From Lingula anatina (Eukaryota > Brachiopoda > Lingulata > Lingulida > Lingulidae), in contig NW_019775610.1 in NCBI RefSeq assembly GCF_001039355.2, forward strand, positions 229,594 through 273,217: a DNA stretch of 43,624 nt, in the 5' to 3' direction. A program made the position numbers and the translations under genes. Below the pieces are notes generated by a model. That model did not search any database, was not told the origin of the DNA, and saw nothing but the letters and a program-made list of their open reading frames with translations. Every line of letters starts with the position of its first letter. The first letter of the stretch is position 1. Positions 1-11,240 of the stretch are shown here, one piece after another.

Positions 1-247
1 ATTGCAACAGATGAGATCTACCATCCAACACATTGCCACATTATTTTGATATCTGGAAGGCATTTTCCAAAAAGCTATCAGCTACTTATGTCGGTTTTTT
101 AAATCTACATTATTACAGGCAATTGAGAAAAACAATGTATAGGCCTATTATGTAAGATGATCGATAATATGCTCTCTAGGCAAGAGCAATTATGATATCC
201 CCAGGGTAGAATAAATAGACAATAGGCCTACGGAGATACAGAGGAAC
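1..247. other. non-coding flank, nothing recognised
   Basis: AT-rich sequence with no ORF of note. It contains two copies of the palindrome-like motif taggccta or close variants. No RNA gene or conserved motif is seen. Confidence 0.5.
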
Positions 248-632
248 TAAGAGGGCATTCCCAGAGATTTAGATCGATCTTTAGATCGACCTAACTCCCT
301 GGGGGTTCACGCTAAATTGCAGTCAGCCGACCGCGCACGGAAGTTAATTACCCCCTTACAGCTTTTAGTAGGTGGGACAGACATTTAAACCGGTGTAACG
401 AAACTAAGGGTCTGTGTAACAGAAGGTCCGCCCTCCATATAGTTTTAATGGTTAGGGTTAGCCTGACCTGAGTGGGTCAAATCCTAGGGCGAGGCTCACC
501 TGTACAAATGAATGGGAAGCGGACTCCCTGTTATGGGGGACTCTGTCACGTTATACCGGCTAAGCTGACAGTCATCTAGTGAGACTCCCCACGGGGATAG
601 ATCGATCTAAAATCTCTGGGAATGCGCCCTTA
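248..632. mobile_element. MITE-like element with about 31-bp terminal inverted repeats and TA target duplication
   Basis: The left end (250-283) reads AGAGGGCATTCCCAGAGATT and continues into AGATCGATCT. The right end (598-630), read on the other strand, begins AGGGCGCATTCCCAGAGATT and also runs into AGATCGATCT. These are imperfect inverted repeats of about 31 bp. Each end is flanked by TA (248-249 and 631-632), as expected for Tc1/mariner-type insertion. The 381-bp interior has no ORF, so it would be non-autonomous. The superfamily is inferred from the TA alone. Confidence 0.7.
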
Positions 633-2822
633 TTGATGTAGACCATAACTTATACAAGGTATGATCAATCTACCGACACAGACGACTGCATCTACTATAC
701 ATGTGTAGGCTACTTGCAACAGATGACACTCATCAGCTTTATCAATGGGATGAGATTTTAAAATAGTGCACAAGTTAAAAATGTAAACTTGTGACAAGTA
801 GAATCATCAGCTGGCTAACTTCAACCGGTAAAAAATTAGGCTCTAAGGTGGAAAAAATTTACTCAAAATTATAATTTTATCAATTTCAAGCCCCAGATTT
901 TTAACACGACGTTGTTCTCTATAGTTGCTTCGGAAGCGGGCGACCAACATTGCGTTAGTTGAGCAAACGCAATCAACAAGTTTCTAAAGATTTTGAAGAC
1001 AAAACCTGTGTTCTCCCAGTTGCTTGAAATTTCAATATATATTTATTTATTTATTTATTTATTTTAATATACAAAATGACATGCAACTGAATATTTCAGT
1101 TATATTTTGGTCAGTCTGGTAAAAAAAATAGCATTACTCTGGATTAAAATTTAAAAAAAATGCAGGCTGGCTAGAACAATCAATTAGACTTGGACAAATT
1201 ATTTAAAGGCACACGTAAACTAGCAGCAGACTTCCCAAAGACATATGTTGGCTATTCTTTAAACTTAAGAACTTTAATGGTAAGCAAAATAGGCTTTTAC
1301 GAGGAATAAAGAATATATAGGGCCTATATAATATGGGCGTTTGACCTATCAATACAACAATTTCAAAGGTGAAGAGTTTTACATTCAGAATGAATGATAT
1401 TCCTTCCATACACCGTGCTTTAAGTGGTATTCAATTAATTAAAGATAGGGCAGACCATCATGACATGCAGATTTTAATGTTAAAAAATACTAGCGTCAAA
1501 CAACACGATATTGTTGAGTAACCGCACCTTCAGTGGGACAAGCACGATGATCATAAATGTTTTGACTTCTGGAAATTGTTATTGTTCATTATTTCTCTGT
1601 GTCTTTAGAAAATCATTTCTAGAAAGATATGGTGACCGGCAAGCTTAAGAACCGCAGAACGTGACATATCTCAATAGTCACAAGATAATGTTTCTATCCA
1701 GCATAAGACCGCGGATCAATAGAGATTAGCCTAACTTTGTTCTTACTGTCCTAATCAATAGTGTGCGAAGACAAGCATAACGTGTTTTTTTCCGCTGAAT
1801 TGACTATTGCTGGAATAATTGATGCGCAAAACATATCCCACACACAACTTGTAGACATAGCTGTCCTTTTTTTTTTTTTGTCACATGAGAAATTTTTGCT
1901 GACAGTTTTCCAATTATGTTTTTCCTGGAATAATTAGGTTCTATCTGCGTTCCCGAGTCTATAAAGTGATTATTTGGAAATAATACGTGAGCACGATTTG
2001 AAGTATTTTTTACTTGACCTCAAGTATTTCATCGATCAAGGGAAATCTGGAGAAACTTGAAACCCAACGCTTGTGAACTTTTAACACTGCTATCGATTCT
2101 TTCAAATACAATATACGATACAGTTGTTTTGCAAATGAGAATAAAACCTTGAGTGGGATATTCTTGTGCCAAAATAACTTTTTTACATAACTTGATCTTG
2201 TCCTTCTCAAAACATTTTGACTTAAGTTACATACTTATTTGAGCTATTAATATTTCTTTGCCAAATAAAAACAACAGTTATTAGGAAGACTAGAAAAAAG
2301 ATTTAGTAAGATATTTATTTAATAGAATCATGATAGATTGTCATGGTGGAGATTTTTACCAATACGAAGTCGATGGTGACTTGTGATTTACAATTGGTAA
2401 TGCGTACTTAACACTGCAAATTAAATTGATTTAAACCCCACCTATCGGTGGTCAAATTAAATACTCACTGAAAGTAAACAGTAACCCACGGTGTCTCTTA
2501 TATTCCTTTTCTCAGCTTTGAAAGTCTCTCGGGAATGACTCCATTCATATGTGGGCAATTTACATATCTCTATCGGGTATAATTGATTAGTTTCCAAGCT
2601 CTATAAGGTTAGTTTTGACGCGAAATTAATCATTCTCAGACGCCAAATGCACCTGAACTCTGGAACTGAAGTAACAAGCAAATGCGTTCGAATTGTAGTC
2701 TTTGTGTAAGAGACTTTGCGCAAGACCCTGCTTTGTTTTCATGTTGTCAGCGTCATCAGCATTCAGGCGCTCCCGCGTCTAGTGACGCAGTAGAGAGAGA
2801 AGGCATTACACCATCAACAACA
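633..2822. other. intergenic, no gene seen
   Basis: No supportable coding region or RNA gene. It contains a (TTTA)n microsatellite at about 1041-1065, a poly-T run near 1868-1880 and AT-rich unique sequence. Short ORFs on the minus strand (1203-1409, 2010-2210) show no family resemblance and are treated as chance. Confidence 0.5.
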
Positions 2823-2835
2823 GAAAAGTGAAACT
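2823..2835 (+). promoter_or_regulatory. ISRE/IRF-type element upstream of CD225 gene 1
   Basis: The sequence GAAAAGTGAAACT contains the IRF core AANNGAAA (here AAGTGAAA) and matches the ISRE pattern GAAANNGAAACT except for the first G. It lies about 86 bp upstream of a TATA box and 148 bp upstream of the start codon of an IFITM-like gene. ISREs control vertebrate IFITM genes, so the position is suggestive. The motif is short and could be chance. Confidence 0.45.
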
Positions 2836-2920
2836 ATTCAAAATTTCCTCTATGGTTTTACTTATTTGCAGTCGACTAAAGGGGCGTTAGATGTTGATGC
2901 TTTAAATGCAACGTGGTGCG

Positions 2921-2927
2921 TATAAAG
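2921..2927 (+). promoter_or_regulatory. TATA box of CD225 gene 1
   Basis: TATAAAG lies 56 bp upstream of the ATG at 2983. Transcription would start near 2950, leaving a 5' UTR of about 30 nt. The spacing fits a core promoter for the intronless gene that follows. Confidence 0.6.
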
Positions 2928-2982
2928 AGACAAGACGGGAATCGTTGAAAATTACGAACTGCCAAGTGTCAGGATTATAATA

Positions 2983-3615
2983 ATGGAATCTAATAACGGC
3001 ACCAGAGACCCCAGTCTTCAATGTTTTCTTAGCATTGGAGATCAGCGCGGAGGCCGAGAAAACGCTGATTTCAAAGTCAACAGGACAACTAGTGAATTTT
3101 ATCAAGAACATCGACCAGCGTCCATGGAGGCTCATGCAGAGAAACAGGGCTTGCTGGAGGAGGAAGTAGACAAAAGTGACAACACTCAAGCTGCAGGGAA
3201 AATGCCACAAAAACAAGGCATCCGCTCGGAAAACAGTTTAGAATCTCATGAGAAAGAGAAGGATACTGGGAGCGTGATAGATATCCAACAGTCAGATTGT
3301 TGCGAGTGTTGCAACTGTGCATGGTGCTTCGGCGACATATATTCCAACCCAAATCTCTACGAAAATATGCCTCAGACATACCTAGCAATGGCATTGGCGG
3401 TGACAATCTTCATGAATATTCCCCTTGGTTTTATAGGGATTTGTTGCTCGCTGTCTTCTGTGGCTGCGTATAAACGGGGTGACATTAAGGGAGCAAAACT
3501 GCGTGGAAAATTGTCGTGTGCTGTGTCCCTGGTTGTTGTCATACTGACAATGTCTGCTGTTATCGCTTGGCTTGTCTGGTATACTGGCCACACGAAGGCG
3601 ACCATGGGCCAGTGA
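2983..3615 (+). CDS. CD225/dispanin (IFITM-like) transmembrane protein, intronless
   Basis: 210-residue single-exon ORF. Residues 1-105 are polar and charged, with no signal peptide. A cysteine cluster (CCECCNCAWC, residues 106-115) sits just before the membrane part, where IFITM proteins are S-palmitoylated. A YENM sequence (126-129) fits the YxxPhi endocytic motif. Residues about 130-199 form the CD225 domain: a first hydrophobic segment (132-160, with FMNIPLGFIGICCSL), the typical basic loop (YKRGDIKGAKLRGK, 163-176), and a second hydrophobic segment (177-199). CD225 proteins act at plasma and endosomal membranes. Some vertebrate members block virus entry and others work in vesicle fusion, so the role here is unknown. 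The ATG at 2983 is chosen because it is the first in frame after the TATA box. There is no intron in the CD225 domain, unlike the second CD225 gene in this window. Confidence 0.88.
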   Translation: MESNNGTRDPSLQCFLSIGDQRGGRENADFKVNRTTSEFYQEHRPASMEAHAEKQGLLEEEVDKSDNTQAAGKMPQKQGIRSENSLESHEKEKDTGSVIDIQQSDCCECCNCAWCFGDIYSNPNLYENMPQTYLAMALAVTIFMNIPLGFIGICCSLSSVAAYKRGDIKGAKLRGKLSCAVSLVVVILTMSAVIAWLVWYTGHTKATMGQ

Positions 3616-3676
3616 CGCGACATTAATGGATTGCAACACATATTCACTTTTATTGATTGGTACTCCAGAACGAAAC

Positions 3677-3682
3677 ATTAAA
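3677..3682 (+). terminator. candidate poly(A) signal of CD225 gene 1
   Basis: ATTAAA, the common variant signal, lies 62 nt after the stop codon. A canonical AATAAA also occurs much further on, near 5317, so the true 3' end is not certain. Confidence 0.35.
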
Positions 3683-6115
3683 TATTTACAGTACATTTAA
3701 GTAGATGGTGATTTTGATTTCTTGACATAAGGTCATAATCGTTTGTAAGTCAATACGTTCCATTGAAATCCAGGCGACGATTTCAATGTTGAATTGCGAA
3801 TTGCAGCTTCTTTCACTTATGCGTTATTTTCTCAAATGAAATTGGTTAGTTAAGATATAGAATAGAATCAGCGATTACTTTTGACAGGTAATTGACACAT
3901 TTACTTATCATAACTGAAAGACATCACATCTGTCAGCTTTTGGTCAGCTTCACATTCTTTGCTTGTAAATGTCTTCTTAAACAGTTTTGTGTAGAAAACG
4001 TTATGGCCCACTACCACTGCTGAAAATCAATAGTGAAACAACGCAGCAAAACAACGTGCAGCTGATCCGACTCTCCAGAGCACCTGCATCTGTTTAAAGA
4101 ACAGAGCTTTTGGGCTGAAACATCTTTTGGCACGAATACAGTGTGTATCTTGCTTTTTTCTCTTCCCCAAAAAAGAAAAAAGCCTTCCATTGATATTTAG
4201 TGATTTACTATTACGTGTAAATCGTACCCTAATTTTGATTAACTGCGTCAAACACTTGTGTATCGTTTATAAAAACCGTTTTGGGGTGTGTATTTTAGGC
4301 TCCACTATTTCTTTCTTTCTTTCTTTCTGTTGGTAACTTAACATACCGTAAAAACGTTTATTTCCCCGAAGTAAATATCAGTAAAATCACTCCCAAATTT
4401 GGAAATTTTACTGATATCTCTTTTTTGGAAATAATGACATAGGTCAACAGGAGACAGTGCTGAAAGTTTTAAGTTTAATATTATTCTGAATTGTTATAGT
4501 CCACGTTTGGTCAATCCTCCTTGAACATACCCTTAGTCTTAGTTAATTGCACAGTTTACAGTACTTAAAACCCCGATTATGTTTCACATTGGTTTTTAGA
4601 CATCTTTTTCAATATGGAAGGTTTATGCAACAATGGCTTTTCCACTTAATGAAGAGAAATTGACCCATGTCAACAAGGCAAACATAATGTTTTATAATTT
4701 GAGGTGTCTGTCTGGAGGATTGGTTCATGTCAATACTGTAGAATGCAATATAGGTGTTTCGGGAGTTTTCATCCACACATAAATATTTCTATAGCACTAT
4801 AATTAGTAATTGTGGTCATGCATTCTCATTACTTTTCATTAACGACAAATTACAGCCCCGTTTCTGTTGATATTGACAGCGCTGCGTGGCCTTCAAAACA
4901 ATCACCGGGACAAGGCAACTATGTTTAGTTTATTTGCATCCTTTGGGAAGTTGACTAGAGGGAGCTGCGTTTCTTTTCTGCATGTTCTGTGGTTTCAAAA
5001 CGACATCACTTGTGCACCAATCCATTTGTGAAATGACTCGGAACAAATGTACTTCTACGCTTTGTCTACCAGACAAATGCTGCTAATTTACACTGATAAA
5101 AAAATATACGTTTTGTGCTGTCAGTTAATTTATATTTATTCTTTATTTCACGCACTATTTTTCTTTACTATTCTCATTAAATATGAACAATATACTGCCA
5201 CTACGTTTTCCATAACGCGTGATGGTGTGGCGCCGAAAGATGTATTGTTCACTGATCAAAATAAGACAAGCGTACGTGAAGAATTTACATTGGGAAGAGC
5301 ATCACAATAATGATGAAATAAATTCTTATCGCGAGACTTAATGGTATCTTTTTCTTTCAATTTGTTTTTTTAAATAAACCCTATGTTTTAACAAAAGCGA
5401 AATAATAAAAAACCATTGCTCAATAGAACTTAATAATGATGTAAATACACATGACGTAAATACACATCTAGGTTTTATTGTTTGTCTGGGTTATCCCTGT
5501 GCGATTATTCAGATGTGCTTTTAGACTTTCAAGTTCATTCCATTTAATGGTAACGACCATCAACTTGAAGAAAAAAAAACGAAGCATGAAGGAGCTAACA
5601 AGCGTGCAAAATTGATGTCCCAGGAGGTTATGCACATCATGTTTGCACTAAGGTAAAGTTGCATTTTGGTTAACCTTAAAGGTGCCCATCGTAAGATTTT
5701 CTCACGAAAAACTACTACTTAGCAAATTCCCTATGATCCACTTTTCCTGACGCTTGCCAACTCTGTAGCAATGTGGGAAATTAAAAAACCTTCACCCATA
5801 CTTAGGCGAAGGTTTTTCAAAATTCGACATCCATTCGAGCATTGACTATTGGGTTGCGCGCGATTCAAAATTGTGTCAAGAATGCTGATACGAGATTCGT
5901 TAGTACGTAATAGATTTAATTAGATTATTTTTGGCGACATTTAATCACAGCATTTATCTGTCAAAAATATCAAAGAGTATAACTCAATCAATCAATCAAT
6001 CTATCTATTTTTTTTTTTTTTGTAGTTAAAAACCTCTGACCTAAAATACATAACAATCTGTACTTCTACAGAAGAAATATAAACTTCCAAGGTTTTGTGT
6101 ACGCAATAGTTCAAG
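3683..6115. other. intergenic, no gene seen
   Basis: AT-rich non-coding sequence. It holds a (CTTT)n microsatellite at about 4308-4328 and an (AATC)n run at about 5984-6001. The 87-codon ORF at 5047-5310 is rich in hydrophobic and aromatic residues, matches nothing I know and is not called. Confidence 0.45.
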
Positions 6116-8847
6116 TATGAATGTATCATACGACTATTGCATTTATCTATCTGGACGGTTACTTTGACTATTTCCGTTAACATCCAAACTATCACTCCTT
6201 AATGCAAAGCGTTCGATGTAAGGATATGCTCTCCTTGTTCTCTTTACACATTATAGTTGTAAACAAATACTTATCTGGAAAGCGAGCTGTCCATTCAGTT
6301 CTAAAGTATTTCATTCTTAATTGGCCATACAAGGGACATATAAGATAATGCATTTCGTCCTCTACTATGCGAATGTCAAGTATGAGACAATTTTTATATA
6401 ATGGCCTTTTCCGATCAATAGCCTAGTGCATGACTTGAGAAGCATAAGTTTGATTGCACTTATCTTTGTTTGTAAGTCAAAGGTAAGGGAATAGAAGGTA
6501 TCGCTCAGGATTCAAAGTGGTTTTCTTGAATTTATAACTGATACATTTAGACGATAAATTAATGTCAGCGAACATAGTTTATTGTGCAAGTCTGCTATTC
6601 TAGTTCTAAGTGACTTTAAAAAGTCTCTGCATCTCTGATTTTCCTTAGATATGTTCAAAAATAAGTGGTTTGTGCACTTTTAGGTTTTGTTTTGTTTTGT
6701 TTCTTTAAGTCGCATTGACCTCCGCTGGGTTATTTGATTTGGTGGAATCTATTAGGTTATCGCTTCCCAGTCTCTGCTGTTTAAATCATGGCGATGCTCA
6801 CGGGGTTTGGAAACATTTTACAGAGCTGGAAAATAAATGAAATTGTCCTTAACTGCTGATAGTTTGGCTGAGAGAATGAATGGATATACGTCATTGCTTG
6901 ATAAATTTTGACATGTGATATACAAAACCAGTAACGCCTCTAGTTCGTCGTGTGACCTGCACAGACTGGAAAACAAAAATCACTGCAAATGTTTGTCCTG
7001 TACCAAGATTGAAAGATTTAAATGTTCTTAGATGTATTTCTCGCAGTCTAAATAAATTCTGTAGTATAGTGTAAATACGACAAAAAGAGCCTCACTAATA
7101 CAAATCAAATCCTGAAATCCTGGGTGATGAAGTGCTGAGAAGTGAGAACGTGATCAACAAATTTTTAGTAACTGCGCTGCGAGTAGCTTTTTATGACGCA
7201 AAGCGACGATGGTTCAAAGATGACGCCAGCTTTCAAATATTGAGTGTAAAATACATTAATTATTGTTTTTAGCTCTCCCCATGATATTCTAAAGGGGCAG
7301 TTTGAAAAAATGAAAATCATTTAAGAAAAATCATGTTTCGGTGGTCTTCGCCTTATACGCTGAGCAAACGACAGTTACGACACCACTGCCGTTTCCAACA
7401 ATACATATGTACTGTACATGTGTAAGTACCCTCTACCAGGGCCATAGATTATTTTTCCATAGATATTTACATATATGACTTNTATGAATGTATCATACGA
7501 CTATTGCATTTATCTATCTGGACGGTTACTTTGACTATTTCCGTTAACATCCAAACTATCACTCCTTAATGCAAAGCGTTCGATGTAAGGATATGCTCTC
7601 CTTGTTCTCTTTACACATTATAGTTGTAAACAAATACTTATCTGGAAAGCGAGCTGTCCATTCAGTTCTAAAGTATTTCATTCTTAATTGGCCATACAAG
7701 GGACATATAAGATAATGCATTTCGTCCTCTACTATGCGAATGTCAAGTATGAGACAATTTTTATATAATGGCCTTTTCCGATCAATAGCCTAGTGCATGA
7801 CTTGAGAAGCATAAGTTTGATTGCACTTATCTTTGTTTGTAAGTCAAAGGTAAGGGAATAGAAGGTATCGCTCAGGATTCAAAGTGGTTTTCTTGAATTT
7901 ATAACTGATACATTTAGACGATAAATTAATGTCAGCGAACATAGTTTATTGTGCAAGTCTGCTATTCTAGTTCTAAGTGACTTTAAAAAGTCTCTGCATC
8001 TCTGATTTTCCTTAGATATGTTCAAAAATAAGTGGTTTGTGCACTTTTAGGTTTTGTTTTGTTTTGTTTCTTTAAGTCGCATTGACCTCCGATGGGTTAT
8101 TTGATTTGGTGGAATCTATTAGGTTATCGCTTCCCAGTCTCTGCTGTTTAAATCATGGCGATGCTCACGGGGTTTGGAAACATTTTACAGAGCTGGAAAA
8201 TAAATGAAATTGTCCTTAACTGCTGATAGTTTGGCTGAGAGAATGAATGGCTATACGTCATTGCTTGATAAATTTTGACATGTGATATACAAAACCAGTA
8301 ACGCCTCTAGTTCGTCGTGTGACCTGCACAGACTGGAAAACAAAAATCACTGGAAATGTTTGTCCTGTACCAAGATTGAAAGATTAAATGTTCTTAGATG
8401 TATTTCTCGCAGTCTAAATAAATTCTGTAGTATAGTGTAAATACGACAAAAAGAGCCTCACTAGTACAAATCAAATCCTGAAATCCTGGGTGATGAAGTG
8501 CTGAGAAGTGAGAACGTGATCAACAAGTTTTTAGTAACTGCACTGCGAGTAGCTTTTTATGACGCAAAGCGACGATGGTTCAAAGATGACGCCAGCTTTC
8601 AAATATTGAGTGTAAAATACATTAATTATTGTTTTTAGCTCTCCCCATGATATTCTAAAGGGGCAGTTTGAAAAAATGAAAATCATTTAAGAAAAATCAT
8701 GTTTCGGTGGTCTTCGCCTTATACGCTGAGCAAACGACAGTTACGACACCACTGCCGTTTCCAACAATACATATGTACTGTACATGTGTAAGTACCCTCT
8801 ACCAGGGCCATAGATTATTTTTCCATTGATATTTACATATATGACTT
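6116..8847 (+). repeat. head-to-tail duplication of about 1366 bp joined by a single N (probable assembly artefact)
   Basis: Copy 1 spans 6116-7481 and copy 2 spans 7483-8847, with one N at 7482 exactly between them. I see about eight substitutions and one 1-nt deletion (near 8384 in copy 2), roughly 0.6% divergence. No coding sequence is recognised in the unit. The sharp ends at an N and the allele-like divergence suggest that two haplotypes were laid end to end. A recent real tandem duplication is the alternative. Confidence 0.85.
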
Positions 8848-11205
8848 TAGATAAATTATGGTACTTTTCTGTGCGTTAAAGAAAAGTGCACATAATAAAA
8901 CCCGCGGCCCTGGGAGAGGATAATGAGTAAGCATGGACAAAATAACTTGGTTATTTTGGCCATGGTGTAAGTGAGCGGAAGCAGTATACTGTAATTGCAA
9001 GTCAGGCAGTAATTCGTTGAGACACTTATGAGAAGTAACGGCTTTGTTTTAAGATTTACCTTCAAAATGTTAATTAAAAACACTCTTAACTTAATCATAG
9101 TCACGTTTAGCGGTCAAGGCTATATAACTTTTTCAGTTACGATTTACATACATACTGTGCGATAACTGATTTACCGAAAAAAAGGGCAGTTAGGGTGTTT
9201 GACCAGCCTTATCTACAAATCTGAAGAACCAGGCATGATGACACCGGATAGAAAAAACACGTTTGATAACCACTAGTTAGTAGTAGAAAAACAATCTTAT
9301 GAATAAAGTACAATAATGAATTTATGGACCCTATTTCTATTTTTTTTATATGATTTGCACATGCCTGTGTTAATTTAAGGACAGCATCGCACGGTCAAAT
9401 ATAAGGAATTTACATAAATGCATTTACTTTAATCATTAAATTATCTTCCATCTTTAAAATGCATTCACTGAGAAGTATTTATAATTATGACAGCTTGCTT
9501 TCGTCGTGTCGACCAAGGCCCCTTTTTGTTAGTAGGTTACTGTCGAGATCGGAGAGATACCGAATGTATATCGACCATTTTCGAAGTTTGCAATTTACAC
9601 AAAGTGAATGAAGTAGTTTATATTTTTCACACCGTGCACGATCGCGCGATAGATAGCATCATCGTCATTCGATGAAATGAAAAATGTCCCGCCCCTCAAA
9701 ATTTGAGAGATCTCCTTGATAGAACAAACCTGTTGATTTTAATAGTAGTGGCAAGTGTCCTAAGTACTAAGTTAAGGTGATACGGCAGTTTATGTAAGTG
9801 TTTGAGACGATTGCTTTACATGTAATAACAGCTATCTTGCAATATCAATATTTACGGGAACATAAATGACAGCTCAATACGATGCAGTGATCAAATTAGG
9901 CAATTCGATCAATGCTCTCTGAACTGAAATGACTCACCCTTATCTATGACACGATTGGCCATCATGTCAGTCATGTACACGTACACTTACGTATTTTTAA
10001 CGTGACCCCGTAGCTCAATAACCTTCAGGCCTAGCGAAAAGGATGCATTTTTAAAGCTCCATATTTACATAACGAGCTCGAACTTTGAAAATGATTTGGT
10101 ATGACACATTTTCTGAAGGATGCGCACCGTTCAAGCCTTTCTGTTCGTGTGTCGCATTCGCTTTAATAACGATTCTCCAAAAGTCTCAAAAGTGTATTGA
10201 GTAGTTAAGAAAAGTCAAATTCACTAATTAGTTTTGAATATAAAAACGTATGACTAACTCGATTGCTGTCTGATTTGCTTGGCGAGAAGAACTGCTACAA
10301 TAAATAATAAACTTGCGCATACTGGTTCTGAACAATGATCTAATGTTATCTTATATCTGAGAACACTTTTGATGAAAAATATATGAAGGCGATAATAAGC
10401 TTCATAAAGTCCCGCTTCAAAGGCAGAATCTCAAATAAACAATTCCTATTATTTTTAATCAAGATTGATGTAGTACAACCGATTTCTTTTAGGTTCTTGT
10501 AAAGTTATGTTTGGATGTATGCGTGTGGGGGGGGGAGGGGGGGGGTTGTCGTCAAAAATATAATTTTAACGCATTGCTGGTCTGAGGGGTAACAATCTCT
10601 TTCTCCAAAGAAAAACGCAGATGATTTAGAAATAAATCATTTTAGTGGTCCAACCTTTTGTATATAACCAATTGTCTCATATGACACTTTTGTTCAACAT
10701 CAAACACTACAAACCCCGTAAAACATTGAACTACAATGAGCAAAACACTGAAGTGCAAGAAAAATCCTTTTTGGGTCGCTTCCATCACTGAATATTTGAT
10801 GGATATTTTGCTTGAAGTCTGAACCTCTCAAGCTGACATTTCACCAAGAGATGTAGTGTGCGATATAGATCCTCAACACCTATGATTTATGGTAATTATG
10901 GTTTATTGTTAAAGGTTGCCACAAGCTTCATCTATCTGTCCGAAAATCTTTTCGCGACTAACAAAGGCGTCACCCCATGTTCGCATTCGTTCGCTACTAT
11001 TACATGCCGCCGTCATCGCTGCGGGGTACTCCCTTGCAGAAAAGGTTGGAATGAGGGTAGATTCAGTGGCCACTGTTTACAGTGCCATTAGCTTCCTTGC
11101 CTTTGTTGACGATTGCACGGATTCGGCCAGGTTTCAACTGGCTTCCTGATCGAATTTAGGGTAAACAGGACGCATGGGCCTTTCGTGTGTTCAGATAGTG
11201 ATTTG
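8848..11205. other. intergenic, no gene called; includes G-rich tract
   Basis: No confident gene. A G-rich low-complexity run lies at about 10528-10547. The stretch 10900-11150 is richer in GC and CpG than its surroundings and carries two overlapping plus-strand 77-codon ORFs (10858-11091 and 10916-11149) with no recognised family. It may be promoter-proximal DNA or a decayed coding fragment. Confidence 0.4.
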
Positions 11206-11213
11206 TATATAAG
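11206..11213 (+). promoter_or_regulatory. TATA-like box of CD225 gene 2
   Basis: TATATAAG lies 35 bp upstream of the ATG at 11241. If it is used, transcription would begin only a few nucleotides before the start codon, so the leader would be very short or a different start site is used. An IRF-core-like AACCGAAA (11233-11240) directly abuts the ATG. Confidence 0.35.
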
Positions 11214-11240
11214 GATATTTGGCTGAGAAACTAACCGAAA

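Noticed and set aside
440-500. tRNA-like B-box (GGTCAAATCC) inside the element at 248-632
   Set aside because: One base is missing from the B-box consensus, no A-box is correctly spaced and no cloverleaf can be drawn. A SINE or tRNA origin is not supported.
9487-9675. 62-codon ORF beginning MTACFRRVDQG
   Set aside because: Short, no recognised family, no promoter or splice context, and composition only mildly unlike the flanks.
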